NCBI GenBank assembly: GCA_036936605.1
Contig: JAUPFV010000005.1
Location: 122,630,453 to 122,694,452 of the forward strand
Source of the DNA: Limnanthes douglasii subsp. nivea
Taxonomy: Eukaryota > Streptophyta > Magnoliopsida > Brassicales > Limnanthaceae
DNA length: 64,000 nucleotides
Reading direction: 5' to 3'
Position numbers and translations under genes: made by a program. Each line of letters starts with the position of its first letter. The stretch's first letter is position 1. Shown one piece after another: positions 10,121-19,050 of the stretch. The notes below the pieces were generated by a model that was not told the DNA's origin, did no database searches, and saw only the letters and a list, made by a program, of their open reading frames with translations.

Positions 10121-11169
10121 TGCTATCATATTTCATAAGAAATCATGATGCAAATTATCTGACAGACATCATCGAGACTTTTATGAATCTTTGCATGTTG
10201 AATCTAAAACTAAATTTAAAGAAACGTAACTTTGATGTTTGGTCGAAGAAGTTTTTAAGATAAATTATGAGTAAGAAATTGACATAGACAAAATATATGT
10301 AGTTATCCAGCTTGGCTGTCATGGAATCTCCACGCAATACTAATGAGGTCCAAATTATGGTAAAAAGGTTCAATGCCCTCAACCGGTTCATCTTCCACCC
10401 ATCAGACAAGTTCCACTCATTCCTTCCAAATACTTAAAAGGTTGGTATCTTCAAATGGACTCATGAGTGCGACATGACATTTGTAAAGATCAAGAATATC
10501 TTAGTCTTGTTAGAGATCATGAGAAAGATAATGTTAGGTGGTTTTTTTATTTAGTTGTGTCTAATTATGTGGTTAGCGCAGTGATAGTTAGGTGATACAG
10601 GAATATCTGCATCGTATATACTATGGTACTTAGTTTCGTTTAACACTAAGACATGTTATTTACGGTCATTACAATTAGTCTTAGTTTTGGTAGTAGCCAT
10701 ACTTTTAGGTGTACACAATCATAGTTCCAACTTAATTTCCCTTTAAAAATATATTTCATAATCCATATATATTTTAAAGACTTACTAGATGGTTAGTTGA
10801 TTTGTAGGACTTTGACATTAGGTTCAACAAGCGCATTGTTACTAAGACTCGAGCACTGACAAATTCTTAATTAAGTTTGAGTTTACATGGTCATTGCCTT
10901 TGACAGAACACCTCACACCAATATTGAGATTTATTAGTTATGAGAGGACGAACAACTTGGGCTCTAGTATAGGGAAACAACTAACTTCAATTCGATGGAC
11001 TCTTTAAACCAAGTCAACAACTATTTCTTTAACACCTCCAAATATAAATCCTAGTACGAAATATCCATCATACGCTTGATACTTGCTCACTTATATGGGG
11101 CTCGGATGGTGAAGTTCTTAAAAGAATCACAATTTATGGTGAACCAAACCATGTCCAAGCATAAGTAAA
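10121..11169. other. No recognisable gene
   Basis: About 1 kb of AT-rich, stop-rich sequence between element X and the presumed 5' LTR of element G. Short stretches resemble decayed retrotransposon sequence, but no domain could be aligned by eye. I see nothing further in it. Confidence 0.5.
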
Positions 11170-11568
11170 TGATGATAAGCTCATGAGTTAAGAAGATCGC
11201 AGGGCGTACCCTCGGTCCGGGTAAGAGATTTCAAGACCGACTGTAATAAACAATCAGTGAGCACCTTTTGGGAAACAACTCGGTATGTTACCGAGGCCAA
11301 TCATGACCAATGCTACCCACGTATCCTAACCGTTACCACTCTTAAATATAACTGGCCATGAAGAGGCTTAATGAGCATTAAAAGAAGTCCATCTCCAACG
11401 AAAGTGGTCCATTACTAAAATAACATCGTTATACACTTAGTGAGAGAGAGAAAAAAAATATATTATAGAGATTATATAAATATGCTCATTATTATGTAAA
11501 ATATATGATCCTCTCTATGAAATAAACTTATTTAATTAGCATATATTTGTGAGTATTTTATCTTAACA
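11170..11568 (+). repeat. Candidate 5' LTR of element G, with degenerate primer binding site
   Basis: The start (tgatgataagctcatg) and end (tatcttaaca) are guesses from LTR style. Support comes from what follows: tttgacgtcatatgtgagaaa at about 11571-11591, which resembles the primer-binding segment ttggtgttgtctgtggga of element F, and from gag-protease traces after it. No 3' partner is visible. Confidence 0.35.
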
Positions 11569-11629
11569 AATTTGACGTCATATGTGAGAAATATATACAC
11601 AAAAAGCACAGAATCGTATGCCAATTTTG

Positions 11630-12540
11630 GGAACTATATTCGGGATCAAAAGGGAAGTGTTAGAGAGGAACCTTCTGACCGGAGATCGAGCATATGTTTT
11701 GGAATCTGCTGGCAACATGACTGGTGATCTAAACCCTGAGACCATCTAACTGGGAAACGTAATTACGACCAACTCAATTGTCGCTGCTAACAGAGTACTA
11801 GCATAATGAGATTAACCGTCAGCGGAAACGGTGTACCCGCTCAAATCAAGTTCGCTTCTAACCAAGGTAATCCAATAAAAATTAATGTAGTTCATCATCT
11901 GGAATCGACATCAAATAGATGCAACAGGAACAACTGAAAGCAATCCAGTTGCAAGAAACCAAGGATCAAGATGCTAGATCTACGTTGGCAAAGATAAATG
12001 ATGTCTTACATGCGCTAAATGCGAAGGTGCGGGACGGTAGCCGACCTCACTTTCAATGATGACGATCTATGAGGGATCGTGAAACTTTAGGAGGATGCAC
12101 TCACGATTGATTTGGATATCGTGGGGTGATAGTAATTTAGGTACTGGTTGATGGAAGAAGCTCGAAAAATATAATATTCAAAGAAAGTTATGATAAAATA
12201 GATATCCCTCATACAAATTCACGCACTAATACTTGGTCGGGTATGAGGGTAAGTCATCATTGTTCATAAGAAAGGTCGAACTCGTGGTTAATTTAGTAAT
12301 GAAAATACCAAAAAGAACTAAAGACGCTCTTCATGATCTCCAACGCCCCCATCTCTTATCACACCATTAATGACATATAATGGTTACATCGAATGGAGGC
12401 TACCCCCATGCATTTTTTCGGCAATGGTGAAGTATCCCATTAGAAACGCGATGGGGATCATCAGGGGGAGCCAGCAGACCGCTAGAACCTACTATGATGT
12501 AACAATCGACCTCTCAAAACCACTACGATAGTAATTAGCT
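11630..12540 (+). pseudogene. Gag-protease remnant of element G
   Basis: A heavily decayed plus-strand trace. The clearest block is the segment after the protease near 12428-12525, reading KYPIRNAMGIIRGSQQTART then YYDVTIDLSKPLR, typical of gypsy polyproteins just before the RT. Upstream at 12330-12370 SNAPISYHTIND resembles the 'ILGR' region of the protease. The gag part cannot be aligned confidently. Many stops and indels; an old copy. Confidence 0.55.
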
Positions 12541-12729
12541 GCCGATGGGGTGGGGGATCGGCTTACAAACCCTATCTAATTGCCCGATGTGGTGGACGAT
12601 TGGCATGAAACTGATTTGGCGGTCAGTGCTTCTAAGAATGCGAGTGAAGAATTCATGGCAGAGGGTCATGTTCTTTAAATCAATAACGAACAAGACCTTA
12701 CTTTTTGATGTTACCTGATTACTTTATTA

Positions 12730-14677
12730 CAATAAAATATGGATCTTTTTACGTGAAGTTCTAGTATGGTCAGGGATCGACCCCTCGTTTATCTGTTATG
12801 AGCTAGCCATCAACAGACAAGCTAAGCCAATCCGCCATAAACGACGATCATTCTCAGCAGAGAAGGCTGAAGCCATCACCAGAAAGTAAACAAGATCCTT
12901 CCACTCGGGCGCATTCATAAATCCACCTACCAATTATGGGCGGCGAACCCGGTTTTCGTTAAAAAAAGACGGGCTATGGTGCATGTGCGTGGACTTTACT
13001 GATCTCAAACAAACCTGCCCGAATTACATCTTCCCGCTCCCTTGTATTGACCAACTTGTGGGGTAGGCATTGGGATGTGAGTAACTATCATTTATGGACG
13101 CATAATCAGGCTATAATTAAATATGTATGCACCTTAAAGACGAAGAACATGCTACATTTCAGACCAAGAGAGGGCTTTATTGCTATACCGTTTTATTGTT
13201 TAGTCTCAAGAATGCAGGTTTCACACAACAATGGTATGGTCAATCAGATCTTCGGGAACCACCTCAGAAATGATATGGAGACCTACATCGATTACATGAT
13301 CGTTAAAAACACAATAGGGCTCGTTGGTATTGAGTAGTATATTCGCCACATTGCGATAATTTAACTTAAAATTAAACCCTGTGAAGTTTTCTTTTGGTGT
13401 GTGAAGAATTAAATTCCTCGGTTATATCGTCAACAATAATGGGGTAGAGGCTGACCAAGATCAATCAAAAGCATTACAGTAGGTGGAATCCTCCAGGAAC
13501 ATCAAGGAAGTAAAGTGTTTAACAAGTCACCTAACAATATTTTCACGCGTCATTTCTTATACAGCAGATAAAAACCACCATTTCTTTGAGGTCCTTTGGG
13601 GAGATAAGAAGTTCTCTTGGGATGAACGGTGCAGCAAAGCATTCAACGCCCTCCAAAACTACCTTACGTCACCAGAAATTATATTTGCTCCCACCATTGG
13701 TGAAGCTTTTTTCTTATACCTTTAGGTTTATGCTTTTTCTACTAGTGGGGTGTTAGTTCGGGAGCCATAAGGCGTACAACTGTCGATTTACTACACAAGT
13801 CAAACTTTAATGGTAAGGAAACATGTTATCTAAATTTGGAAAAACTGGCCACGAGATTGGTAGTAGCGGTGTACAAGATGCGACCATATTTCCAAAGTTA
13901 TATTGTCACTGTGCACATCCTATTGAGTTACGTATTGTAAAAACCCGATATATTTGGATGACTAACGAGATACTCTATGGACCTAAGTGAATACAATATC
14001 AAGTATGAGCCTCGTACTGCGATCAAAAGTGAAGTTATCACCGACTTCATTAACGAATTTTCCATATTGCGAGGAAAATATAGCGCGGTCGATCCCCTGA
14101 CACCCCGCCTGAATGAAGGTTGTACTTGGTGGCCATCGCCGACGAGTCCTCAGGTGTACTTGGTGGTGGAGAAGTTACCGTTATGAAAATGCCTACGGGC
14201 GACGAGATCCGACAGGCCATTCGGTTTGGTTTCTTTGTCAGGAACAATACGACTAAACATGAGGTTGTACTGGGAGACATGAAGTTGGCTTATATATGCG
14301 AAACACGAACAGTATGCATCCGATCTGACTCTTAACTGGTGGTTAACCAGGCGAATGACCTCTATGACGCCAAACCGGATGTAACGCGTCATTACCTCGT
14401 AACCCTAAAAGAGGAATCCAAATTAGAGGAATTCATTTATGACCAGCTACTACGTGTTGACAACTTGGCTGCTAACACCTAAGCTAAGATCATTGCTTCT
14501 GGTGATAGCCTGATCGTTCTTTTGCATCCATTTCTCACGCCCGATACTTTAATAACCGATCCCTACATATGCATAGCAGGATCGGCGACCGACTGACGAC
14601 AACCATAACTCATGTACTTTCGTGATGATACTCTCCCTAGGGAAAAAGCAGCAGCAAAAGCTTTTCGATTACGCATC
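12730..14677 (+). pseudogene. RT and RNase H remnant of element G (left of the B insertion)
   Basis: The trace starts with GIDPSFICYELAINRQAKPI and RRSFSAEKAEAI near 12770-12885, then the RT block CMCVDFTDLKQTCPNYIFPL near 12980-13040, a much-changed palm (ETYIDYMIV at about 13280-13305, with the YIDD motif altered to YIDY), and RNase H/connection sequence at 13483-13725 (NIKEVKCLTSHLTIFSRVIS). DLSEYNIKYEPRTAIKSEVI at 13980-14040 and a second RNase H trace follow. At 14677 it is cut by the insertion of element B (TSD GCATC) and resumes at 25239. Numerous stops and frameshifts. Confidence 0.8.
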
Positions 14678-15156
14678 TGGTGAGGATAATAATCACCTGG
14701 GGGTAGACTGGTAATTTTAATTGGTGTTTTAAGGTGGTGTATGGGTGTTGAACGGTGGTGTGTGGGTGTTGAACGGTGATGTGTGGGTGTTAAGTGGTTT
14801 AGAGTAGGGAGTAGAGAGATAATTAAGCAGCTTGGTAGCAGTTAATTCTCATTACCCTTAGTTAATGCAGGTGGTTGGGTACTTATAGTGTGATGTTTGG
14901 GCCCTTATGGGCTTTCGGGTCATGTTTAATGGACCCGGGTCATGTTCAAAGACCCATGAGCTCTAAGTAGGAGAGCAAGTAGCTTAGTCAAGAAGTGTTT
15001 AGGTTTTTTAGTACTTTTGTCATAGTTTGAACAGTCCTATGGTCATAGTGTTCGAAGTGATCTGTCCGGTCCATGTGATCTGTCCGATATGTCCGGTCTG
15101 GAGGCTTTGGACCGATCTGTCCTTGTCCGGGGAGCATGCTGAATTTGGACTCATCA
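14678..15156 (-). repeat. 3' LTR of element B
   Basis: 479 bp, bounded by TGGTGAGG and TCATCA. It contains a 21-bp tandem triplet (units at 14733, 14754 and 14775, core ggtggtgtgtgggtgttgaac) and, at its right end (U3 in the element sense), repeated ATCTGTCCG/GTCCGG motifs between 15059 and 15131. These are candidate enhancer repeats. The polypurine tract abuts its inner edge at 15157-15170. Confidence 0.95.
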
Positions 15157-15170
15157 GGAGCCCTTTTTTT
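15157..15170 (-). other. Polypurine tract of element B
   Basis: The minus strand reads AAAAAAAGGGCTCC directly before the LTR start TGATGAG. It is the expected plus-strand-DNA priming site and fixes the element orientation as minus. Confidence 0.8.
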
Positions 15171-15484
15171 AGGTGTTTGAACAAGTATTCTTGTCAGAGA
15201 CCTGAAAAACAGTCTGATGCTAGAAGTTGTTTTTAATCCGGACAGGTTTATGAGTTTACCCGGACAGATAAAGCTTTACGAATACAAAACGGTTTTTGCC
15301 AGAGTTCGTGGGACACGTGTCGCTTTCTGATTGGTCACTCCAGCCTTTTTTTCACCTTGAATTTCGCACCACCTTCTTCGAAAAGAAACTTCTTTAATTA
15401 CAAATGGTGACATCAGCGCCGTCTTTTAATCATTGCCAAACTTTTCGAATTCTCCTAGGAATTAACTCCTCTTTTTAGATCTAC

Positions 15485-15492
15485 TATAAATT
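15485..15492 (+). promoter_or_regulatory. TATA box of the element B aORF
   Basis: TATAAATT in the context ctactataaattc, 105 bp before the ATG at 15590. The position and sequence match the TATA boxes ahead of the aORFs of W, X, E and F. Confidence 0.6.
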
Positions 15493-15589
15493 CAAATCAC
15501 TTTCTACTGTTTTACTATCTCTTTCACATTTACTCTGCAAATTTACTCAGAGCTTTCTCTCTCTAAAGCAAAGGTCTCCTTGGTAGTTT

Positions 15590-18559
15590 ATGTTTACAGC
15601 AAGGACAGCATTGATAAAAGGCGGATGGCTCAATCTTTCAGAGTTGGAAAGAGCACAAAAAGTTGAGAAGGAGAAACGAATAGCAGCAGGGCTACCTTCA
15701 TCACCCGTTGACAGACCAGTCGCCTCCGTTACAGAGTCGGATCGAGGATCGTCCTCCTCTAAAGGTACTAAGCCCAAAAAGCTATTTCAATCCACCCTCT
15801 CGCCTATAGTCTATGGTTCCTCAGTTCAGGAGTCAGTACCTGCTGTTGAGCCAGGAGTTACAGTCACAAGTGTTAGGAAAACTTCTCCTTTTATCGCTAT
15901 GGGGTCTGACACAGAGCACTCTCCGGAGAAGCTGATAGTTAAGAGGTCAAGCCGGCTAGTTAAAAGGTTATCCTCCAAAAATACTCCCTCCAAATCGGGG
16001 GCAAAAAACAGTAGTTTTGGGTCTGGAGTGCCCATCAGAGCTCCCCGGGAAAGGCCATCTGATCCGGAGGCCAGTAGCCCGGTACTTCCAAGAGAGACTT
16101 CTGCCTCAGAGCCCCAGCCTGAGAGTAGAAGTCTAAGAAACACAGAAGGCCAGCAGTCCGGAAGCCAGGCTGAGCCAAGCTTTAATCGTCCCCGGACCAC
16201 TACCACAGATATCCCCCCAACAATCATGGAGGAAAGAATGGAGGACTCTGCTGAAGAAGTCCCCTTTGAGTCTGAGTCCTCCGGCCAGACTGATAATGCT
16301 GCTGCCAAAAAAGGCAAGGAAAAACTGTTCTTGAGGCATCCGGACCTGCCGGATTGCCTTAAAGAGAAGGTGGGGCCGTGTTTTCACAGAGTTGAGCTCA
16401 AATACCTCTTGGCCTTACAGAAGACCAAGTATGCATTCATCCATACTGCTGAACTGGGTCGAATGCGCACAAAATGGGGGATCCCAGAAAACGTAAAGAT
16501 AAGGATCCCCATAGATCCGGAGACCCCTATGGATTGTAAGTGGAACGAAATAGTCTTTTTTACAGAGTTATTCAATTGGGGACTCAGATTCCCATTGGAC
16601 CCGGAGATCGTTAGATACTTCCACCTGGTCAAGCTCTGCCCGAGCCAGCTGAGCCCCAACGGCTGGTATACACTGATGTCATGTATCATGGCATCTAGGT
16701 TGTCCGGGATCCCTCTCCCTATGGAAGAGTTCGCAGCAGTGGCCAATCTTTGCAAATATCACCAGTTCCTCTTTTATCACTTTAATATGGGGGACAACTT
16801 CAAGGCTGTCAATAATCTGTTGGAGTCGGAGAGCAAGTGGAGGAGCCAATTTTTGTTTGTCAGTGGCGCCTGGGAAAACGGCAATAAGATCAAGGCCGGA
16901 GAGAACCCAAGCCTCCTCAGAAGCAGATGGAGGAGTGACCGTAAGTTTCACATTTCGAATCTTTGTTCATTTATTCCTTTTTTAAGTTGGTTTAAATTAA
17001 ATGGTTTTTTTTTTGCTTTAACAGAACTGCCTAAGGAGTTCGGGGACTATTTGAAGGCCGGACAGGTCACTTGTGGCAAAATCAATGCTTGGGCCGCAGA
17101 GAACTGGGGGAACCGATTCCACAGTGCCTTCACCAGTGGGAACTTGGCAAGGTCTCACCTGTGGAACACCACAGGTCGGAGAGACCTGACTTGGGAGGAG
17201 CTTACCACCCAACCTTCTAGGGACACTGTGCTCAAAAGATCCCATGAACCAGACGGGACGCTCTTCCTACCGGGCCGGGCCAAAGCCCCAAGCAAAATGA
17301 AAGGTAGGAAAAGAGGCAAAAAGGTGGCGAGCGATGTTGAGAAAGATGCCCCAACCGCCCCGGAGGGGCCGGCCCAGAGCCAAATTGATGCTGCTCTCTT
17401 GCAAGTGGTGGAGCAAGAGACCGAAAGGCAGGAAGTAGACCCTCCAAGACCTCCAAGGGATCCCAAGAGGACTCGCAAACAAGAAGGTGAAGGCGCTGAC
17501 CGGGAAGCCAAAAAGAAAAAGGCTTCGCAGGGAGATGAGCTCGCTCTCCGGGATCCGGAGCCTTCATTCCCAACTGACCCTTTTGACCCAATGCTGGCCG
17601 AAGAGATCCCAAGGGACTTTCATACTAATGAGGTGGAAGGGGGAGATCTCAACCTGGATGAAGTGGACATCACCGGTTTAGGTGGACTTGGTGAATACTT
17701 CCTTAGCCTCCCCAGAGATGAATTCGCAGGGCCTTACATTCCTCCGAGCAGCTCCAATACGGTCAACTTCAATGGTAAGACTTTCATTGTTTCTAGTGAA
17801 AAGGACACCATAGCCCATTCTTTGCTTAGCAATGTGCAGCCAGTACTCACACTGGAAAGACAAGTCCGGGGTCAAGCAGACATCATCAAAGATCTCAAGT
17901 CTGAGAAGGAAAAGCTGTCCGAAGACCTCCGCACTGCTACAGTCAATGCTGACATGCTAAAGGAGGCAAATGAGAAGCTGAAAAAGAGTCAAGAGGAAAG
18001 CACCACAAAGGTTGCTACTCTAGAGGAAACCATTAAAGACCTCCGGGAGAAGCTGTCCGGTGTGGAGAAAGACCTTAGTGTCTCAAAGGGAGAGACCACG
18101 GCAAAGGAGAAGATTATCACCAACTTGACCACTGACAAGATTGCTCTTGAGAATGCAGTGACCAAGGCTGCTGAGGAGAAAACTGCCTTGTTACAGGAGC
18201 AGGATGCTAAGATCCAAGCCAGGATTAATAATTATGCCAACCAGATGCTCAAGAGCGAGGAGCTGCTGCTTGAAAAGATGAGGTCTGACATGGTCCTACT
18301 TTTCCATGAAAAGTTTCCGCAGAGGAACCTAGGGGAGTTGTGGCTTTATGTTGAGCCTGAAAACCTCCCATACCATACGATGGCCGAAGGTGACAGGTAT
18401 GGTTACTCTAGTGGCTCCTCGGATGATGAGGAACATACTGGGGAGAGCCCAGATGACAAGAAAGATGATCCCAAAGGCAAGAAGGTAGCAGAAGGGAAAA
18501 GCGACTTCGAGGGCAAGAAGGCAGATGAGGGTGAGCCATCTTCAAAGGCTCAACCTTAA
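15590..18559 (+). CDS. Element B antisense aORF, intact (989 codons unspliced, 961 if the intron is removed)
   Basis: The longest open frame in the window, antisense and convergent to gag-pol. Residues 1-240 are Ser/Pro-rich and low-complexity. The central conserved domain is at about 255-460, with NWGLRFPLDPEIVRYFHLVK at about 329-348 and LMSCIMASRLSGIPL near 362-376. It is shared by the aORFs of X, E and F and, from memory, by the Pfam 'putative gypsy type transposon' family. Then come lysine-rich, nuclear-signal-like stretches (GRKRGKKVASD; AKKKKASQ), a coiled coil at about 755-905, and an acidic Asp/Glu/Lys tail. An 84-bp intron with GTAAGT...TTTAACAG borders (16941-17024) lies in frame and without stops, so both forms are open. 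Function unknown; a role in nuclear targeting or transcription is only a guess. It stays open while pol in the same copy carries several stops. Confidence 0.85.
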   Translation: MFTARTALIKGGWLNLSELERAQKVEKEKRIAAGLPSSPVDRPVASVTESDRGSSSSKGTKPKKLFQSTLSPIVYGSSVQESVPAVEPGVTVTSVRKTSPFIAMGSDTEHSPEKLIVKRSSRLVKRLSSKNTPSKSGAKNSSFGSGVPIRAPRERPSDPEASSPVLPRETSASEPQPESRSLRNTEGQQSGSQAEPSFNRPRTTTTDIPPTIMEERMEDSAEEVPFESESSGQTDNAAAKKGKEKLFLRHPDLPDCLKEKVGPCFHRVELKYLLALQKTKYAFIHTAELGRMRTKWGIPENVKIRIPIDPETPMDCKWNEIVFFTELFNWGLRFPLDPEIVRYFHLVKLCPSQLSPNGWYTLMSCIMASRLSGIPLPMEEFAAVANLCKYHQFLFYHFNMGDNFKAVNNLLESESKWRSQFLFVSGAWENGNKIKAGENPSLLRSRWRSDRKFHISNLCSFIPFLSWFKLNGFFFALTELPKEFGDYLKAGQVTCGKINAWAAENWGNRFHSAFTSGNLARSHLWNTTGRRDLTWEELTTQPSRDTVLKRSHEPDGTLFLPGRAKAPSKMKGRKRGKKVASDVEKDAPTAPEGPAQSQIDAALLQVVEQETERQEVDPPRPPRDPKRTRKQEGEGADREAKKKKASQGDELALRDPEPSFPTDPFDPMLAEEIPRDFHTNEVEGGDLNLDEVDITGLGGLGEYFLSLPRDEFAGPYIPPSSSNTVNFNGKTFIVSSEKDTIAHSLLSNVQPVLTLERQVRGQADIIKDLKSEKEKLSEDLRTATVNADMLKEANEKLKKSQEESTTKVATLEETIKDLREKLSGVEKDLSVSKGETTAKEKIITNLTTDKIALENAVTKAAEEKTALLQEQDAKIQARINNYANQMLKSEELLLEKMRSDMVLLFHEKFPQRNLGELWLYVEPENLPYHTMAEGDRYGYSSGSSDDEEHTGESPDDKKDDPKGKKVAEGKSDFEGKKADEGEPSSKAQP
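16941..17024 (+). other. Predicted phase-1 intron in the element B aORF
   Basis: It starts GTAAGT and ends with a T-rich tract and TTTAACAG. It is 84 bp and AT-rich, in contrast to the GC-richer coding sequence on both sides. The translated intron (KFHISNLCSFIPFLSWF) looks unlike protein. At the same place the element E aORF has GT...AG sequence carrying a stop codon (about 32689-32633), which supports real splicing. Confidence 0.75.
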
Positions 18560-19050
18560 CCCACAATTTACTCTGTTTATTTTTTATTCAAACTAAAGTC
18601 CTTGGAAGGCCAAGGCACTCTTTTTGTAATGGTGTCCGGTGCTTGACCGGACAGGTTTTTTGTGTTGTACCTTGACTATTGAAAGTCCTTGGAAGTCCAA
18701 GGCAATTTTAAGTTGTTTTATTTAATGAATATCTCTGTTTTGTGCAACCATCACCTTTTTCATTGTTCATTTTAATTTTGATAGCCAGAGTTTAAGTAGC
18801 TTTTAGATATTGCATTGTGAGAGTGTTTAAATTCTCCGGCTAGAGTTTAAATAGCCTTTAGATATTTCAGTCCGGATAGTATGATAAGGGATTGGACTTT
18901 TAAAAACACTTATAAAATTTTGAAGAAGGCATCAAATTTTATTTAACAACCCGGACACCTCATTAAAACCTCTCCGCACCACCGGGGAGGAAAGAGTATG
19001 CCCCCAGATATTTACATGGATGTTTAAACAAGTAAATATTTACACAAGTG
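18560..19050. other. Convergent 3' spacer between aORF and integrase of element B
   Basis: No gene. It holds a perfect 8-bp inverted repeat TGTCCGGT / ACCGGACA with a 5-base loop at 18633-18653 followed by a T run, and a repeated cttggaagg/ccaaggca phrase (18600 and 18687). The aORF and pol transcripts end toward each other here, so it probably contains their 3' ends. Confidence 0.5.

Noticed and set aside
15590..18559. The long plus-strand ORF as a host gene
   Set aside because: It lies between the two LTRs of element B, is shared in decayed form by other Tat elements here, and matches their central domain.
18633..18660. Perfect hairpin followed by a T run as a rho-independent terminator
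   Set aside because: That signal is bacterial. In a plant transposon it has no such established role; it is noted only as an inverted repeat in a convergent 3' region.
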